Of a stretch of DNA of 64,000 bases, positions 39,057-47,634 are shown one piece after another. Below the pieces are notes generated by a model. That model was not told where the DNA came from. It searched no databases and was given only the letters and a program-made list of their open reading frames with translations. The stretch is from the NCBI GenBank assembly GCA_947492575.1, contig CANLNK010000004.1:297194-361193 (forward strand), in the 5' to 3' direction. Each line of letters opens with the position of its first letter. The first letter of the stretch is position 1. This DNA comes from an uncultured Thalassotalea sp. GTDB lineage: Bacteria > Pseudomonadota > Gammaproteobacteria > Enterobacterales > Alteromonadaceae. The translations under genes were made by a program, and so were the position numbers.

Positions 39057-40847
39057 TTAACCACCAAACAGGTCACCAAGTTTATCCTTCAATTTGTCTT
39101 TGGCTTTATCTTCAAGTTTCTTCTGTTGCTGCTTAACAACATCGCTTTTCATCAAGTTTTCAAACGCCTTGTCTGAATCGGTTAGCAACGCTTCGATATC
39201 TAAGGCTTGCGTTAAACCGCCCTCGCCTAACGCTAAGCTACCACCCATTTTTTCAGTAAGCCCCGCTTGTAGTTCATTCTTAAAACCAGCAAGTTCGCCA
39301 CTAAGCTGACTTGTAACGGCACCTGCTAGCAATTTATCTAGCTCAGATTTCACGTGCCAGTCTGGGTTTTGCCAGTTACCGTCAGCTGACAAATTCAAGT
39401 TAAGAGAATCAGTCGATGACAGAGCACCAAGCACAGCGTTTGCGAGTTTAGAGCTAGCTTCGCCATTAAATTCATTGTCCGTTAACGAGAAATCACTATT
39501 GAGCGTAAGCTCGCCAGCATCAACAGAAAATTCACCAACGACTTTTAACAGCGCGTGAACTAACGACAAGCTAATCGCGTCACTTTCTTGCAGATCGATA
39601 TTATTCAGAGGAAACTGACTAAGCGACCAGTCACCAGCAGCACTTAACACTTGTGCACTATCCAGCTTAAACTGACTTTTCGCGGCCAGCGTGCCAAGTT
39701 TGGCATTTGTTGAACCACTGTCATCGGCATTTACAGCAATTGCTGATGCTTTATTAATTAACCAATGTTGATGAGTAATATCGTCAAGGCTAATGCTATA
39801 GCTAGTATCAGCCAGTGTTATCGAAACATTGCCCTTTTTCAGCCAAAAATTAGGTAAAGGATTTTCTTCATCAAAGTGAATAAATCTCCCTCCTGTGCTT
39901 GGTGCTTCTTGAGCAGCATCTGTTGCGCCAGACGACGCAAGCAATGGTTTTACATGCGTTAAAATAAGCTCTGCCCACTGATAATACTCTCGCGCTTTTT
40001 CACCAAAAATCATGTGCGCAAAATCTTCAGTTTCGATAGTCGAAAGCTGATACTTACTTGAAATATCCTGCCAGTCTTCTTCTGGCGCATTTTTAAGTGC
40101 ACTGATGTCGTCAGAAATACGCGTTTTAGATGCAAGTACTTGCTCTTTCGCCTGGGCCAACTTAGCTTTTTCTGCTTTAAACTCTTTTTTAAGCGCGTCG
40201 AATTCTTTCTTTATCTTTTCAATATCAGCAAGCGTTTTTACTTTAATTTTCGATAGCGCTTTAACGCGTTCTTGGTACTCAGCCAGCTTTTCTTTACTTG
40301 GAAGATCAGCTTTTAACGCTTCGAGCTTTGCCTTTTCATCAGCATAGCTTTGCTCCAAAGCCTGCGCACGCCTAACCGTTTTAAGATCAGCATTGGCCAG
40401 AAGCTCGTTAACATCTGGTAGGTTTATTTCAACCTCATCAGCCCAAGGGTTTTGGCTCGCTTGATCAGCATCTGTCGGAGCGCGATAAACTTGTCCCATC
40501 TTTTGGCGTTTGTCACCGAAAGTGAGATCATTAACCGCTAACATATCAATAATAGTTCGACCAAAAATTAACTGCCAAAGATCAACACTCACGGTCGCAT
40601 CTTTGAAGCTGACCATATTGTTTTCAGGCTTTTTAGGATCTGTAGCTTGAAGCTCCACAATATTCAGCACAAACGGACTAAGCGCAACGTTTACCTTGCC
40701 CACATTAACTTCAGCACCTGTGTACTCTGCACCGCCTTTTTCGATGGCCAATTTAGCAATAGGTCCCGCCAACAAATAAACGAATGCAAATACCAAAGCT
40801 AAAATAGCGATAAACGCCAGTGCTCCTTGCCATCTAAAATAACGCAT
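39057..40847 (-). CDS. TIGR03545 family protein (AsmA-like, membrane anchored)
   Basis: 596 residues: N-terminal TM (ALAFIAILALVFAFVYLLAG), an AsmA/DUF748-like beta segment (GAEVNVGKVNVALSPFVLNI), a long coiled coil at about 160-265 rich in Lys/Glu/Ala, a second beta-rich part with repeated DxxLNLNLSADG-type strands and a Lys-rich helical end. Matches my knowledge of the TIGR03545 family, always next to a TIGR03546 gene, as here (1-base overlap TAATG). Function unknown; the fold suggests a periplasmic lipid or envelope role. Confidence 0.85.
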   Translation of the reverse strand: MRYFRWQGALAFIAILALVFAFVYLLAGPIAKLAIEKGGAEYTGAEVNVGKVNVALSPFVLNIVELQATDPKKPENNMVSFKDATVSVDLWQLIFGRTIIDMLAVNDLTFGDKRQKMGQVYRAPTDADQASQNPWADEVEINLPDVNELLANADLKTVRRAQALEQSYADEKAKLEALKADLPSKEKLAEYQERVKALSKIKVKTLADIEKIKKEFDALKKEFKAEKAKLAQAKEQVLASKTRISDDISALKNAPEEDWQDISSKYQLSTIETEDFAHMIFGEKAREYYQWAELILTHVKPLLASSGATDAAQEAPSTGGRFIHFDEENPLPNFWLKKGNVSITLADTSYSISLDDITHQHWLINKASAIAVNADDSGSTNAKLGTLAAKSQFKLDSAQVLSAAGDWSLSQFPLNNIDLQESDAISLSLVHALLKVVGEFSVDAGELTLNSDFSLTDNEFNGEASSKLANAVLGALSSTDSLNLNLSADGNWQNPDWHVKSELDKLLAGAVTSQLSGELAGFKNELQAGLTEKMGGSLALGEGGLTQALDIEALLTDSDKAFENLMKSDVVKQQQKKLEDKAKDKLKDKLGDLFGG

Positions 40848-41365
40848 TAGACTCTATCTCCTGATACCGGTAATTGCTGGTAAATTTGAAAAATTCGTGA
40901 TGCTTTTAACGCCTTAACGATGGCTAAGCGTTCAAAATAGGCCATTACATGTTCACGATATTTAGCCACTAGCGAATTGGCAATAAAGAAAACAGGAAGT
41001 GACAGTACTAAACCTAACACCAAAGAGCCAAGGTTGTAGGTATGATGCCATTGCGCCAATTTAAACCAGTCAAATTGATACAAACCTGCAAACATACTTG
41101 CACTAGCACCTGTTAATAATGCTTCGCCAATCGCGATGCTTAAATGAGATAGCGCTAAGTTCACTCCCTCAAAGCAAGTTGCCGCGACGATGAATGAGGC
41201 TAGATTGACACGAATAATTAGCACGATGAACAATACGACCGCTGCTTGTAACGACACGATTGGTGACAGCGCGAAAATAAGCGCTAATGAAATGGCAGCA
41301 GCAATCTGCCGAGGTGAACTTTCAGAGTTTAGCGCTTTAATCAGCTTTGCCAATAGCGTTAACAT
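40847..41365 (-). CDS. TIGR03546 family inner-membrane protein (DUF2062-like)
   Basis: 172 residues from ATG 41365, preceded by AAGGAAGGGG; the upstream frame is not needed. Begins MLTLLAKLIKALNSESSPRQ, then several TM helices (AAISLALIFALSPIVSLQAA, VLFIVLIIRVNLASFIVA, LGSLVLGLVLSLPVFFIA). The SPRQIA start and LSPIVSLQ resemble DUF2062 proteins. First gene of the two-gene unit with TIGR03545, to which it is probably translationally coupled. Confidence 0.85.
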   Translation of the reverse strand: MLTLLAKLIKALNSESSPRQIAAAISLALIFALSPIVSLQAAVVLFIVLIIRVNLASFIVAATCFEGVNLALSHLSIAIGEALLTGASASMFAGLYQFDWFKLAQWHHTYNLGSLVLGLVLSLPVFFIANSLVAKYREHVMAYFERLAIVKALKASRIFQIYQQLPVSGDRV

Positions 41366-41522
41366 ACCCCTTCCTTTTGTATGAAAATTTAAATAAGAAT
41401 GTCGGTGCACGTAAAATAAATACGCACTGGGATGCCAAGACATTAAAGCTGTCTTTTAGCACATTAAGTAAAGCTTAATGGCACAAGATGATAAGTGAAA
41501 GAAAAACTGAAAAAATGATCAA

Positions 41523-41555
41523 AAAAAGAGGTAAGCCGTTAACTTACCTCTTTTT
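41523..41555. terminator. Strong bidirectional terminator between yaaA and TIGR03546
   Basis: AAAAAGAGGTAAG and CTTACCTCTTTTT form a perfect 13-bp stem with loop CCGTTAA and flanking A- and T-runs. On the minus strand it ends yaaA transcription and isolates the TIGR03546/TIGR03545 unit. Confidence 0.9.
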
Positions 41556-41583
41556 CTTTTGCGCTTTCGCTAAGATAAAACTT

Positions 41584-41615
41584 GACTGTCTATTCGCTTA
41601 AGTGAATAGACAGTC
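41584..41615. repeat. 32-bp near-perfect palindrome at the yaaA 3' end
   Basis: gactgtctattc g cttaag t gaatagacagtc: 12-base arms around CTTAAG with one G/T mismatch pair that can wobble in RNA. It begins 10 bases after the yaaA stop, upstream of the strong terminator in the yaaA direction. Could be an mRNA-stabilising 3' structure or a binding site. Confidence 0.7.
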
Positions 41616-41625
41616 AGTCGAGCAA

Positions 41626-42402
41626 TTAGTCTTCTTGCTTACGAGTGAAAACAAGATCGTTGCCTTTACTTAGTTCTTCAGAGAAACCATAGCCAGCAAG
41701 ATCAAAAGCCTTTAACTCTTCAACCGTTGATACTTGGTTCTGAATAATATAGCGCGCCATTAAACCACGCGCTTTCTTGGCGAAGAAGCTGATCATTTTG
41801 TATTGCCCGTTTTTCCAGTCTTTGAAGCTTGGCGTAACGATAGTCCCGTTAAGTTGCTTCTTCTTCACTGATTTAAAGTACTCGGTTGACGCAAGATTAA
41901 CTAAAACCTCGTCACCCTGTGCAGTAAGTGCTTCATTAACTGCATCAGTGATGATGTCACCCCAGAATTGATATAGGTTGCTACCGCGGTCATTAGCTAA
42001 CTTTGTGCCCATTTCAAGACGGTAAGGTTGCATCAAATCTAATGGTTTTAGCAATCCATAAAGGCCAGACAGAATACGTAAATGTGTTTGAGCATAATCG
42101 AAGTCTTGTTCTGTAAAGCTCGCCGCATCTAAACCTGTATACACATCACCGTTGAAAGCTAATACAGCCTGACGCGCATTATCGGTGGTAAACGGCTGCT
42201 GCCATTCACCAAAACGTGCAGCATTGAGTCCTGCGATTTTGTCGCTAACACTCATTAATGAACTAATGTCTGCCGGAGATAACTTTTTACATACGTCAAT
42301 AAGCTCTTGGCTATGTGTCAACATTGTTGGCTGACTGGTTTTATCCGTTGCCAATGGTGATTCGTAATCTAAATTTTTCGCGGGAGATACAACAATTAAC
42401 AT
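41626..42402 (-). CDS. yaaA: Peroxide stress protein YaaA
   Basis: DUF328/UPF0246 family protein that in E. coli lowers intracellular free iron and DNA damage under H2O2 stress. 258 residues, full length: [77 protein letters not shown] and GYGF near the end. Divergent from talB with a repeat element between; yaaA and talB are also neighbours in E. coli. Confidence 0.96.
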   Translation of the reverse strand: MLIVVSPAKNLDYESPLATDKTSQPTMLTHSQELIDVCKKLSPADISSLMSVSDKIAGLNAARFGEWQQPFTTDNARQAVLAFNGDVYTGLDAASFTEQDFDYAQTHLRILSGLYGLLKPLDLMQPYRLEMGTKLANDRGSNLYQFWGDIITDAVNEALTAQGDEVLVNLASTEYFKSVKKKQLNGTIVTPSFKDWKNGQYKMISFFAKKARGLMARYIIQNQVSTVEELKAFDLAGYGFSEELSKGNDLVFTRKQED

Positions 42403-42630
42403 AGCTAAGCCTAATTTCCGTAAAATGAAAAACAGCCACTATAACACAGCAAGTTTGGCTGAAAAACGATGTCAAAAAGCATTTTCCTGTCCAAAAGGTC
42501 AATTTTTTTCATAAACAAGCCAATATCGCATATTTACGGGTAGGCAGGCGTTGTAAAATTTGTTAAAAATAACGCAACATAAATATGTTATTGGTTAAGT
42601 AATAAACAACAAGCTCGCTGGTTGTTGTTT

Positions 42631-42812
42631 ATACCAACCTACATAAGACAGAGGTCATTTAGCGAGAATTTAAAAGTTCAAAGGCAAGGCTTGGTGTGCC
42701 ATTAATGGTAATTCCCTTAATAAACACCGTAACGCAGCATTTGAGCATTTTAAAACTCGCCCAAGGGAGCGTTTGGCGCTCTAAATATCCACTTCTTTAT
42801 GCAGGTTGGTAT
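42631..42812. repeat. MITE-like 182-bp element with terminal inverted repeats
   Basis: Starts ATACCAACCTACATAAG and ends (reverse complement) ATACCAACCTGCATAAA; 15 of the first 17 positions match. It carries no ORF and lies in the 458-bp gap between yaaA and talB, 48 bases ahead of the talB ATG. An inner hairpin GAGCG...CGCTC is near the right end. The ATACCAACCTGCATAA termini look like those of small repeats I recall from Colwellia-type genomes. The rest of the gap (42403-42630) shows no gene. Confidence 0.7.
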
Positions 42813-42860
42813 TATTTCTTCATTAACCGATCACTTAGTTTTAAAACTTAAGGAATTTCC

Positions 42861-43811
42861 ATGAATCAGTTAGAACAGCTTAAGCAAATGACCACGGTCG
42901 TTGCTGACACAGGTGATATTGAAGCTATCGCTAAATTTCAACCACAAGATGCGACAACAAACCCGTCTCTACTATTAAAAGCTGCTGCGATTCCAGCTTA
43001 CCAACCATTACTTGAGCAAGCTTGTGAATGGGCGAAAGCACAATCAGGCGACAGCGCTCAACAAGTTATTGATGCTGCAGACAAGTTATCAGTGCTTATT
43101 GGTTTAGAAATTTTAAAAGTCGTTCCAGGTCGCATTTCAACAGAAGTTGACGCTCGCCTCTCTTTCGACACAGAAGCAAGCGTGGCTAAAGCTGAAAAGC
43201 TAATGGCAATGTACAACGAAGCGGGCGTAAGCAACGACCGCATACTTATCAAGCTTGCTTCTACTTGGGAAGGTATCAAAGCGGCAGAAATCCTTGAGAA
43301 AAAAGGTATCAACTGTAACCTGACATTACTCTTTAGCTTCGCTCAAGCGCAAGCCTGTGCTGAAGCTGGTGTTTTCCTAATTTCACCATTCGTAGGCCGT
43401 ATCTTAGACTGGTACAAAGCGAATACGGATAAGAAAGAATACGCACCTCTTGAAGATCCAGGTGTCGTTTCAGTTACTGAAATCTACAACTACTACAAGG
43501 CGAAAGGCTACAAAACGGTTGTGATGGGCGCGAGCTTCAGAAACACTGGCGAAGTACTCGCGTTAGCAGGTTGTGATCGTTTAACCATTAGCCCTCAGTT
43601 AATGGACGAGTTAGCAGGTAGCACAGAAGAAGTGGTTAAGCAGTTGTCTCCAGAAAAAGCAACACAAGGCGAAGAGCCTGCGCTTACAGAAGCAGCATTC
43701 CGTTGGGCGATGAACCAAGACGCAATGGCGACTGAGAAGCTTTCTGAAGGTATTCGCAACTTTGCTGTTGACCAAGAAAAGCTTGAACGTCAACTCACAG
43801 AACTTTTCTAA
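42861..43811 (+). CDS. talB: Transaldolase
   Basis: Transfers dihydroxyacetone between sugar phosphates in the non-oxidative pentose phosphate pathway. 316 residues (E. coli TalB 317). Asp in [25 protein letters not shown] (read as separate blocks: [10 protein letters not shown] and [10 protein letters not shown]), Schiff-base Lys in [27 protein letters not shown] and [18 protein letters not shown] precedes the ATG. A weak hairpin (GGCATTTCT / AGAAATGCC, from 43823) follows the stop. Confidence 0.97.
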   Translation: MNQLEQLKQMTTVVADTGDIEAIAKFQPQDATTNPSLLLKAAAIPAYQPLLEQACEWAKAQSGDSAQQVIDAADKLSVLIGLEILKVVPGRISTEVDARLSFDTEASVAKAEKLMAMYNEAGVSNDRILIKLASTWEGIKAAEILEKKGINCNLTLLFSFAQAQACAEAGVFLISPFVGRILDWYKANTDKKEYAPLEDPGVVSVTEIYNYYKAKGYKTVVMGASFRNTGEVLALAGCDRLTISPQLMDELAGSTEEVVKQLSPEKATQGEEPALTEAAFRWAMNQDAMATEKLSEGIRNFAVDQEKLERQLTELF

Positions 43812-44081
43812 AAATAATCTATTTAGGCATTTCTTAATCCGGCGTAATTATTTTGCGTCCAGAGAAATGCCTCCCCCTTCCTAAATTTCCTTAAAATATA
43901 TCTAGTTCATTTTTTAGACACCTCTCTCTCAACTGCCTGAACCATAAGTGGATTGTTTTTTTCAACAAAAAACGGATGAAAAATATTCATCTTTCTGTCA
44001 AAAAAAAGTCACAAAAACTGTTTTAATATGCCGACAGTTGTGATATTTAAACTATGCAGTTGTAGAAAAAAGGAGCATTCC

Positions 44082-44255
44082 ATGGATAAAAACCAAGCCG
44101 TACTGGACTCGTTCGCAAAGCAAGCCAAGTCTAAGACAAGTACAAGCAAGAAAAGAAAGTGGCGTGAGATTGAACAACTGAAAGAAAGGTTCCAACTCGA
44201 AAAAGAACTGAGGATATACGACGATTCGTTGGAACATATGTTAGAAGAGTTTTAA
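44082..44255 (+). CDS. DUF3545 family small protein
   Basis: 57 residues from ATG 44082, which has AAAGGAG 8 bases upstream; the frame opens 18 codons earlier without a ribosome site. Very charged helical protein: Ser/Lys linker (KQAKSKTSTSKKRKWREIEQ) and an acidic C-terminal helix (YDDSLEHMLEEF). Matches the DUF3545 pattern of Shewanella/Vibrio/Colwellia proteins. Function unknown. A terminator follows 25 bases after the stop, so it is a monocistronic gene. Confidence 0.82.
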   Translation: MDKNQAVLDSFAKQAKSKTSTSKKRKWREIEQLKERFQLEKELRIYDDSLEHMLEEF

Positions 44256-44280
44256 GCGCTAAAAACCTTCTAATTCTACA

Positions 44281-44306
44281 AAAGCCCGGTACAATCCGGG
44301 TTTTTT
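44281..44306 (+). terminator. Rho-independent terminator after the DUF3545 gene
   Basis: AAAGCCCGG pairs with CCGGGTTTTTT around TACAAT, followed by a T-run. Confidence 0.9.
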
Positions 44307-44367
44307 ATTGCCTGGTTTTGACAGCTCTTGTTAAAACGAACAATTAACCTAGGTTACATTCAAACTT

Positions 44368-44904
44368 ATGCATTACGTTGGCATTGGCTCTCTAGCTGCC
44401 CCTATTTATATTTACATCGAGAATATTCCACCACTCCCTTTCTACGAGGCTCTTGATGATATGCACGGTATGCAGCATGGCGAAATCGCCGATATCGGCA
44501 AACAAACAGGTAATCATTGGCGCAAAGTATTTAATGTCTTAGCGAAGTTTGAATTTGAGCGCGAGCCACAACAATTTGAGACTTGGCAAAACCTGAGGGA
44601 CGAACAATTACTCACTAGCCAGAGTGCTCAATGCCTGTTGTTTTCTGAGCCAGAAATCGACGAACTACCGTCAGACAAGATTCATATTATTATGGGAAAA
44701 ACGTATGCGACGAAACTTGGTTTAGCGCAACAATGCCATTGGCTAAACGAGTTCTTTGCGTTTGATGAAAAGCGCCGCGTGATTATTTGCCCCTACTTCG
44801 ATTATCGCCAACTGAGTAATATCAAAATTACCCAGTTGACCAAGCTTATCGAACACCTAAACACGGGTTTAGTCGCCAGTAAACATTACCAAACCTGCAA
44901 CTGA
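44368..44904 (+). CDS. Hypothetical protein (possibly DUF6942 family)
   Basis: 178 residues, no signal peptide or TM. Start MHYVGIGSLAAPIYIYIENI; central helical region (IGKQTGNHWRKVFNVLAKFE) and a C-terminal part with conserved-looking IIMGKTYATKLGL and VIICPYFDYRQLSN. I have only a faint memory of such a family in Shewanella/Colwellia, so the family name is a guess. The ribosome site is weak. Convergent with the ABC permease gene, 3 bases apart. Confidence 0.65.
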   Translation: MHYVGIGSLAAPIYIYIENIPPLPFYEALDDMHGMQHGEIADIGKQTGNHWRKVFNVLAKFEFEREPQQFETWQNLRDEQLLTSQSAQCLLFSEPEIDELPSDKIHIIMGKTYATKLGLAQQCHWLNEFFAFDEKRRVIICPYFDYRQLSNIKITQLTKLIEHLNTGLVASKHYQTCN

Positions 44905-44907
44905 GCC

Positions 44908-45948
44908 TTATCGTTCAGTATTCCAGCTAAACAGATAAGCGCCAAGTGCTAAAAATGCTGCTGACATAATCGCTAGTATCGTGATGTGATAGCTCACATC
45001 CGCAAGAGATGCCCCTTCGGTCATAATTGCTCGCGCCGCCGACACCAAGTGAGTCAGAGGAAGAAAGTCTGCCGCAATTCGCACCGCCTCTGGTGCTCCT
45101 TCTAGACTGAACCAAACACTGGATAGTAACATCATCGGCCAAGACGTTAAGTTAAGTAGTCCACCAATCAACTCTTCACTCTTGCTGCGCGCAGCGACTA
45201 GCAAGCCTAAAGTGATCAAACTAAATGCACCGAGGAAGCCAACAAGTAGCAAGTCGAAGTAGCTGCCGAGCATGTAAAAATCAAACATTAAGTCACAGCC
45301 GATAAAGACCATGGAAGACATAAAGATAACGATAAAAAGCCGAGATAGCAGTTGCGCCGATACAAATTCCAATGCCGATAATGGCGTCGCTTTTAAGCGT
45401 TTTAGCACGTGATTTTTGCGATAACGTACGATCACATAACCCACACCAAATAAACAGCTAAACATCATATTCATGCCGAGAATTCCGGGCAACACCCAGT
45501 CTACATAACGTATCGCCTTACCTTGCAGTACTTCTTCAGCAAAGCCCTGCTCTGTCCCTAAAAACAAGCTTCTAACGATGTAACTATTTTGTGATAGCTC
45601 GTTCGACCAAAAGCGTTTGCCTTCAAAATCGACAAGCAAATCTATGCTATGTCGAACGAGTTTGTCCTGCGCTTCATCGCTATCTTGATAAGGCAAGAAC
45701 TCCAAGTACTTAATTTGCCCAAAAGGATGGGATTTAGCTTGCACTATCGCTTCAAGCGCATCACTTTGGCTAGCCTCGTGCAATACACCTACCTTGTAGA
45801 GTGCTTTTTCTTCTCCACCAAACACAAATGCAAAACCAACAAGCAGTAAAACAGGAAAAATGATATTCCATCCTAACGAAGACTTATCGCGAAAGAACTC
45901 AAGGTTTCTTGCCTTAAACACTGCTAAAAAACGCGTGAAATTAAACAT
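44908..45948 (-). CDS. ABC-2 type transporter permease
   Basis: 346 residues from ATG 45948 (MFNFTRFLAVFKARNLEFFR), which has AAGGAG 11 bases upstream; an ATG at 45969 overlapping the ATPase stop (TAATG) is the alternative. Topology is that of ABC-2 exporters: first TM (NIIFPVLLLVGFAFVFGG), large extracytoplasmic loop, then five TM helices (GMNMMFSCLFGVGYVIV, FLGAFSLITLGLLVAA, ILAIMSAAFLALGAYLF). Pairs with the ATPase just upstream; substrate unknown. Confidence 0.9.
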   Translation of the reverse strand: MFNFTRFLAVFKARNLEFFRDKSSLGWNIIFPVLLLVGFAFVFGGEEKALYKVGVLHEASQSDALEAIVQAKSHPFGQIKYLEFLPYQDSDEAQDKLVRHSIDLLVDFEGKRFWSNELSQNSYIVRSLFLGTEQGFAEEVLQGKAIRYVDWVLPGILGMNMMFSCLFGVGYVIVRYRKNHVLKRLKATPLSALEFVSAQLLSRLFIVIFMSSMVFIGCDLMFDFYMLGSYFDLLLVGFLGAFSLITLGLLVAARSKSEELIGGLLNLTSWPMMLLSSVWFSLEGAPEAVRIAADFLPLTHLVSAARAIMTEGASLADVSYHITILAIMSAAFLALGAYLFSWNTER

Positions 45949-45968
45949 CTTAAAACTATCTCCTTGCA

Positions 45969-46850
45969 TTATTCGCGCAGCGAATGGCCTGTTAACTTCA
46001 AAAACAAATCATCTAAGTTTGCTGATTTGACATGTAATGCCTCAAGCGGCACTTGCTCGGAAATAAGTAGACTCAGTGTTGATTCTACTGACTGCGTGGT
46101 AATCTCTACGCGATTATCAACATAGTGCCACCCTTGCGCATCAACCAAACTTTCCGGAACTGCTTCACGCGGTAGGTAAATAAAGACATGCGAAAAATGC
46201 TGCTGAAGTAATGCAGTTGGCTCTCCCTGCTCAATAATTTTCCCTTTATCAACAATAACGACCTGATCGCAAAGTTGCTCTGCTTCGTCCATGTAATGCG
46301 TTGTAAGCACTACAGTTTTCTCTTGTGCTTTAATATTTTTAATTAGCTGCCAGAAATTACGTCTTGCCTGGGGATCTAACCCAGTGGTGGGCTCATCTAA
46401 AAACACCAATTCAGGATCGTTGATTAGCGCTAACGCCAGCAATAATCTTTGGCGTTGCCCACCAGAAAGCAAGCGATTATCTCGATTTAAAAAATCACCT
46501 AAATCACAAAGCTCAATCAGTGTTTCTTGTGGCAATGTTCGCTCGTAAAAAGAAGAGAACAAATTAAGCGTTTCTTTAACTGTTAAAAAGTCTTGCAACG
46601 CTGTATGTTGGAATTGAATGCCAATTTGATGAGCTATGCTCTGAGAGACTGGCTCTCCTTTGTAAAGTACCTTTCCAGAGGTCGCAGGAATGATCCCTTC
46701 CATGATTTCAATAGTGGTTGTTTTACCTGCACCATTTGGTCCAAGCAGGCCAAAACAACCGCCTTTCGGAATACTGAAACTTATGCCATCAATGGCATTA
46801 ACGTCTTTATAACGCTTTACTAAATCTTTTACTTCAACGATGGCTTGCAT
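45969..46850 (-). CDS. ABC transporter ATP-binding protein
   Basis: 293 residues from ATG 46850 with GAGGG 5 bases upstream. Walker A GPNGAGKTTT, Q-loop IGIQFQHTAL, signature LLSGGQRQRLLLALAL, Walker B LVFLDEPTTGLDPQ, H-loop VLTTHYMDEAEQL. DrrA/NatA-like C terminus. Couples with the following ABC-2 permease in a two-gene exporter. A perfect Fur box ends 26 bases upstream of its start, so iron control is likely. Confidence 0.93.
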   Translation of the reverse strand: MQAIVEVKDLVKRYKDVNAIDGISFSIPKGGCFGLLGPNGAGKTTTIEIMEGIIPATSGKVLYKGEPVSQSIAHQIGIQFQHTALQDFLTVKETLNLFSSFYERTLPQETLIELCDLGDFLNRDNRLLSGGQRQRLLLALALINDPELVFLDEPTTGLDPQARRNFWQLIKNIKAQEKTVVLTTHYMDEAEQLCDQVVIVDKGKIIEQGEPTALLQQHFSHVFIYLPREAVPESLVDAQGWHYVDNRVEITTQSVESTLSLLISEQVPLEALHVKSANLDDLFLKLTGHSLRE

Positions 46851-46875
46851 GATACCCTCAATCGCGAAATCACCC

Positions 46876-46896
46876 AAATGATAATCATTATCATTT
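46876..46896. promoter_or_regulatory. Perfect 21-bp Fur box
   Basis: aaatgataatcattatcatt t: perfect palindrome AAATGATAAT-C-ATTATCATTT, very close to the Fur consensus GATAATGATAATCATTATC. It lies between the divergent ABC exporter (minus) and two tiny genes (plus) and could repress both when iron is plentiful. Seen directly; binding not shown. Confidence 0.88.
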
Positions 46897-46960
46897 ACAA
46901 ATTAAATTTTCTACGCTAGATTAGACATTAACAAGCCCACGAAAATGCGAGAGGCCCACT

Positions 46961-47131
46961 ATGCAATCTACTCCTTTGCCTTTACCAGCAAAAGTCAAAA
47001 TTGAACTGCCTAGTCAATTACTCATTCAGTTGATTACTGAAGGACAACTAAAAGGTAACGACTGCAAATGTCTCGACACCGAGGCTAAAAAAGTGCTCTG
47101 GCATTCACTACTTTGCAGCAGTATTAAATAA
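46961..47131 (+). CDS. 56-aa hypothetical protein downstream of the Fur box
   Basis: Starts MQSTPLPLPAKVKIELPSQ and ends KKVLWHSLLCSSIK. GAGAGG stands 6 bases before the ATG. Amphipathic helix (SQLLIQLITEGQL), then CKC (Cys35, Cys37) and Cys52, possible metal or Fe-S ligands. No signal peptide or TM. Its TAA overlaps an ATG of the next ORF (TAATG). I do not recognise the family; it is not HemP, FeoA, FeoC or Bfd by motif. Confidence 0.7.
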   Translation: MQSTPLPLPAKVKIELPSQLLIQLITEGQLKGNDCKCLDTEAKKVLWHSLLCSSIK

Positions 47132-47142
47132 TGAGGAAGAGT

Positions 47143-47418
47143 ATGATGACTTATCCAACATCCGACAAGCAACTTTTCACCTTAGAGCATTGGCTACAAG
47201 TGCTACTGGTCAGCTATCAAACTAATCCCAATAGACAGCTTGCGCAAGGCATAAACGATTATTTGAATCAGATACTTAGCCATGAAGACAGTCATTACAG
47301 TTCAAATGATAACGGCCAAGCTAAAGCTTGTCAGTACCATGCTATGCAACGATATTGGCGCTGGCAGTTGTCAAAATGGGAACAACCTCCAACAACTATT
47401 AATCAAGCAGCAGCATAG
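47143..47418 (+). CDS. Small hypothetical protein, second gene after the Fur box
   Basis: 91 residues from ATG 47143, 5 bases after AGGA; ATG 47131 (overlapping the previous stop) and ATG 47146 are alternatives. Helical, with many Trp/Tyr/Gln residues: FTLEHWLQVLLVSYQTNPNR and CQYHAMQRYWRWQLSKWEQ. One Cys. No signal peptide or TM. It forms a two-gene unit with the 56-aa ORF and shares its probable Fur control. No function can be assigned from motifs. Confidence 0.7.
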   Translation: MMTYPTSDKQLFTLEHWLQVLLVSYQTNPNRQLAQGINDYLNQILSHEDSHYSSNDNGQAKACQYHAMQRYWRWQLSKWEQPPTTINQAAA

Positions 47419-47634
47419 TAAGGGAGATAACAGAGAGTAACTTACATTGTAGGTTGATTGATCTCCTTATATCAGCGCTATTTGACTATTTGTTACACTA
47501 TTTTTAGTCTAGTTTTGAGCACTTGAACTGACCTTATATTGACAAGTGTTACAATATAACAGACTATCTTTTTAACTTTTCGGCACAACGAAAAGATAAC
47601 AATAATAGAGATAGCGTCCCCCTAAGGAATCATA

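Noticed and set aside
43823..43914. Terminator after talB
   Set aside because: GGCATTTCT/AGAAATGCC pair only across a loop of about 30 nt and no T-run follows; not strong enough for a separate entry.
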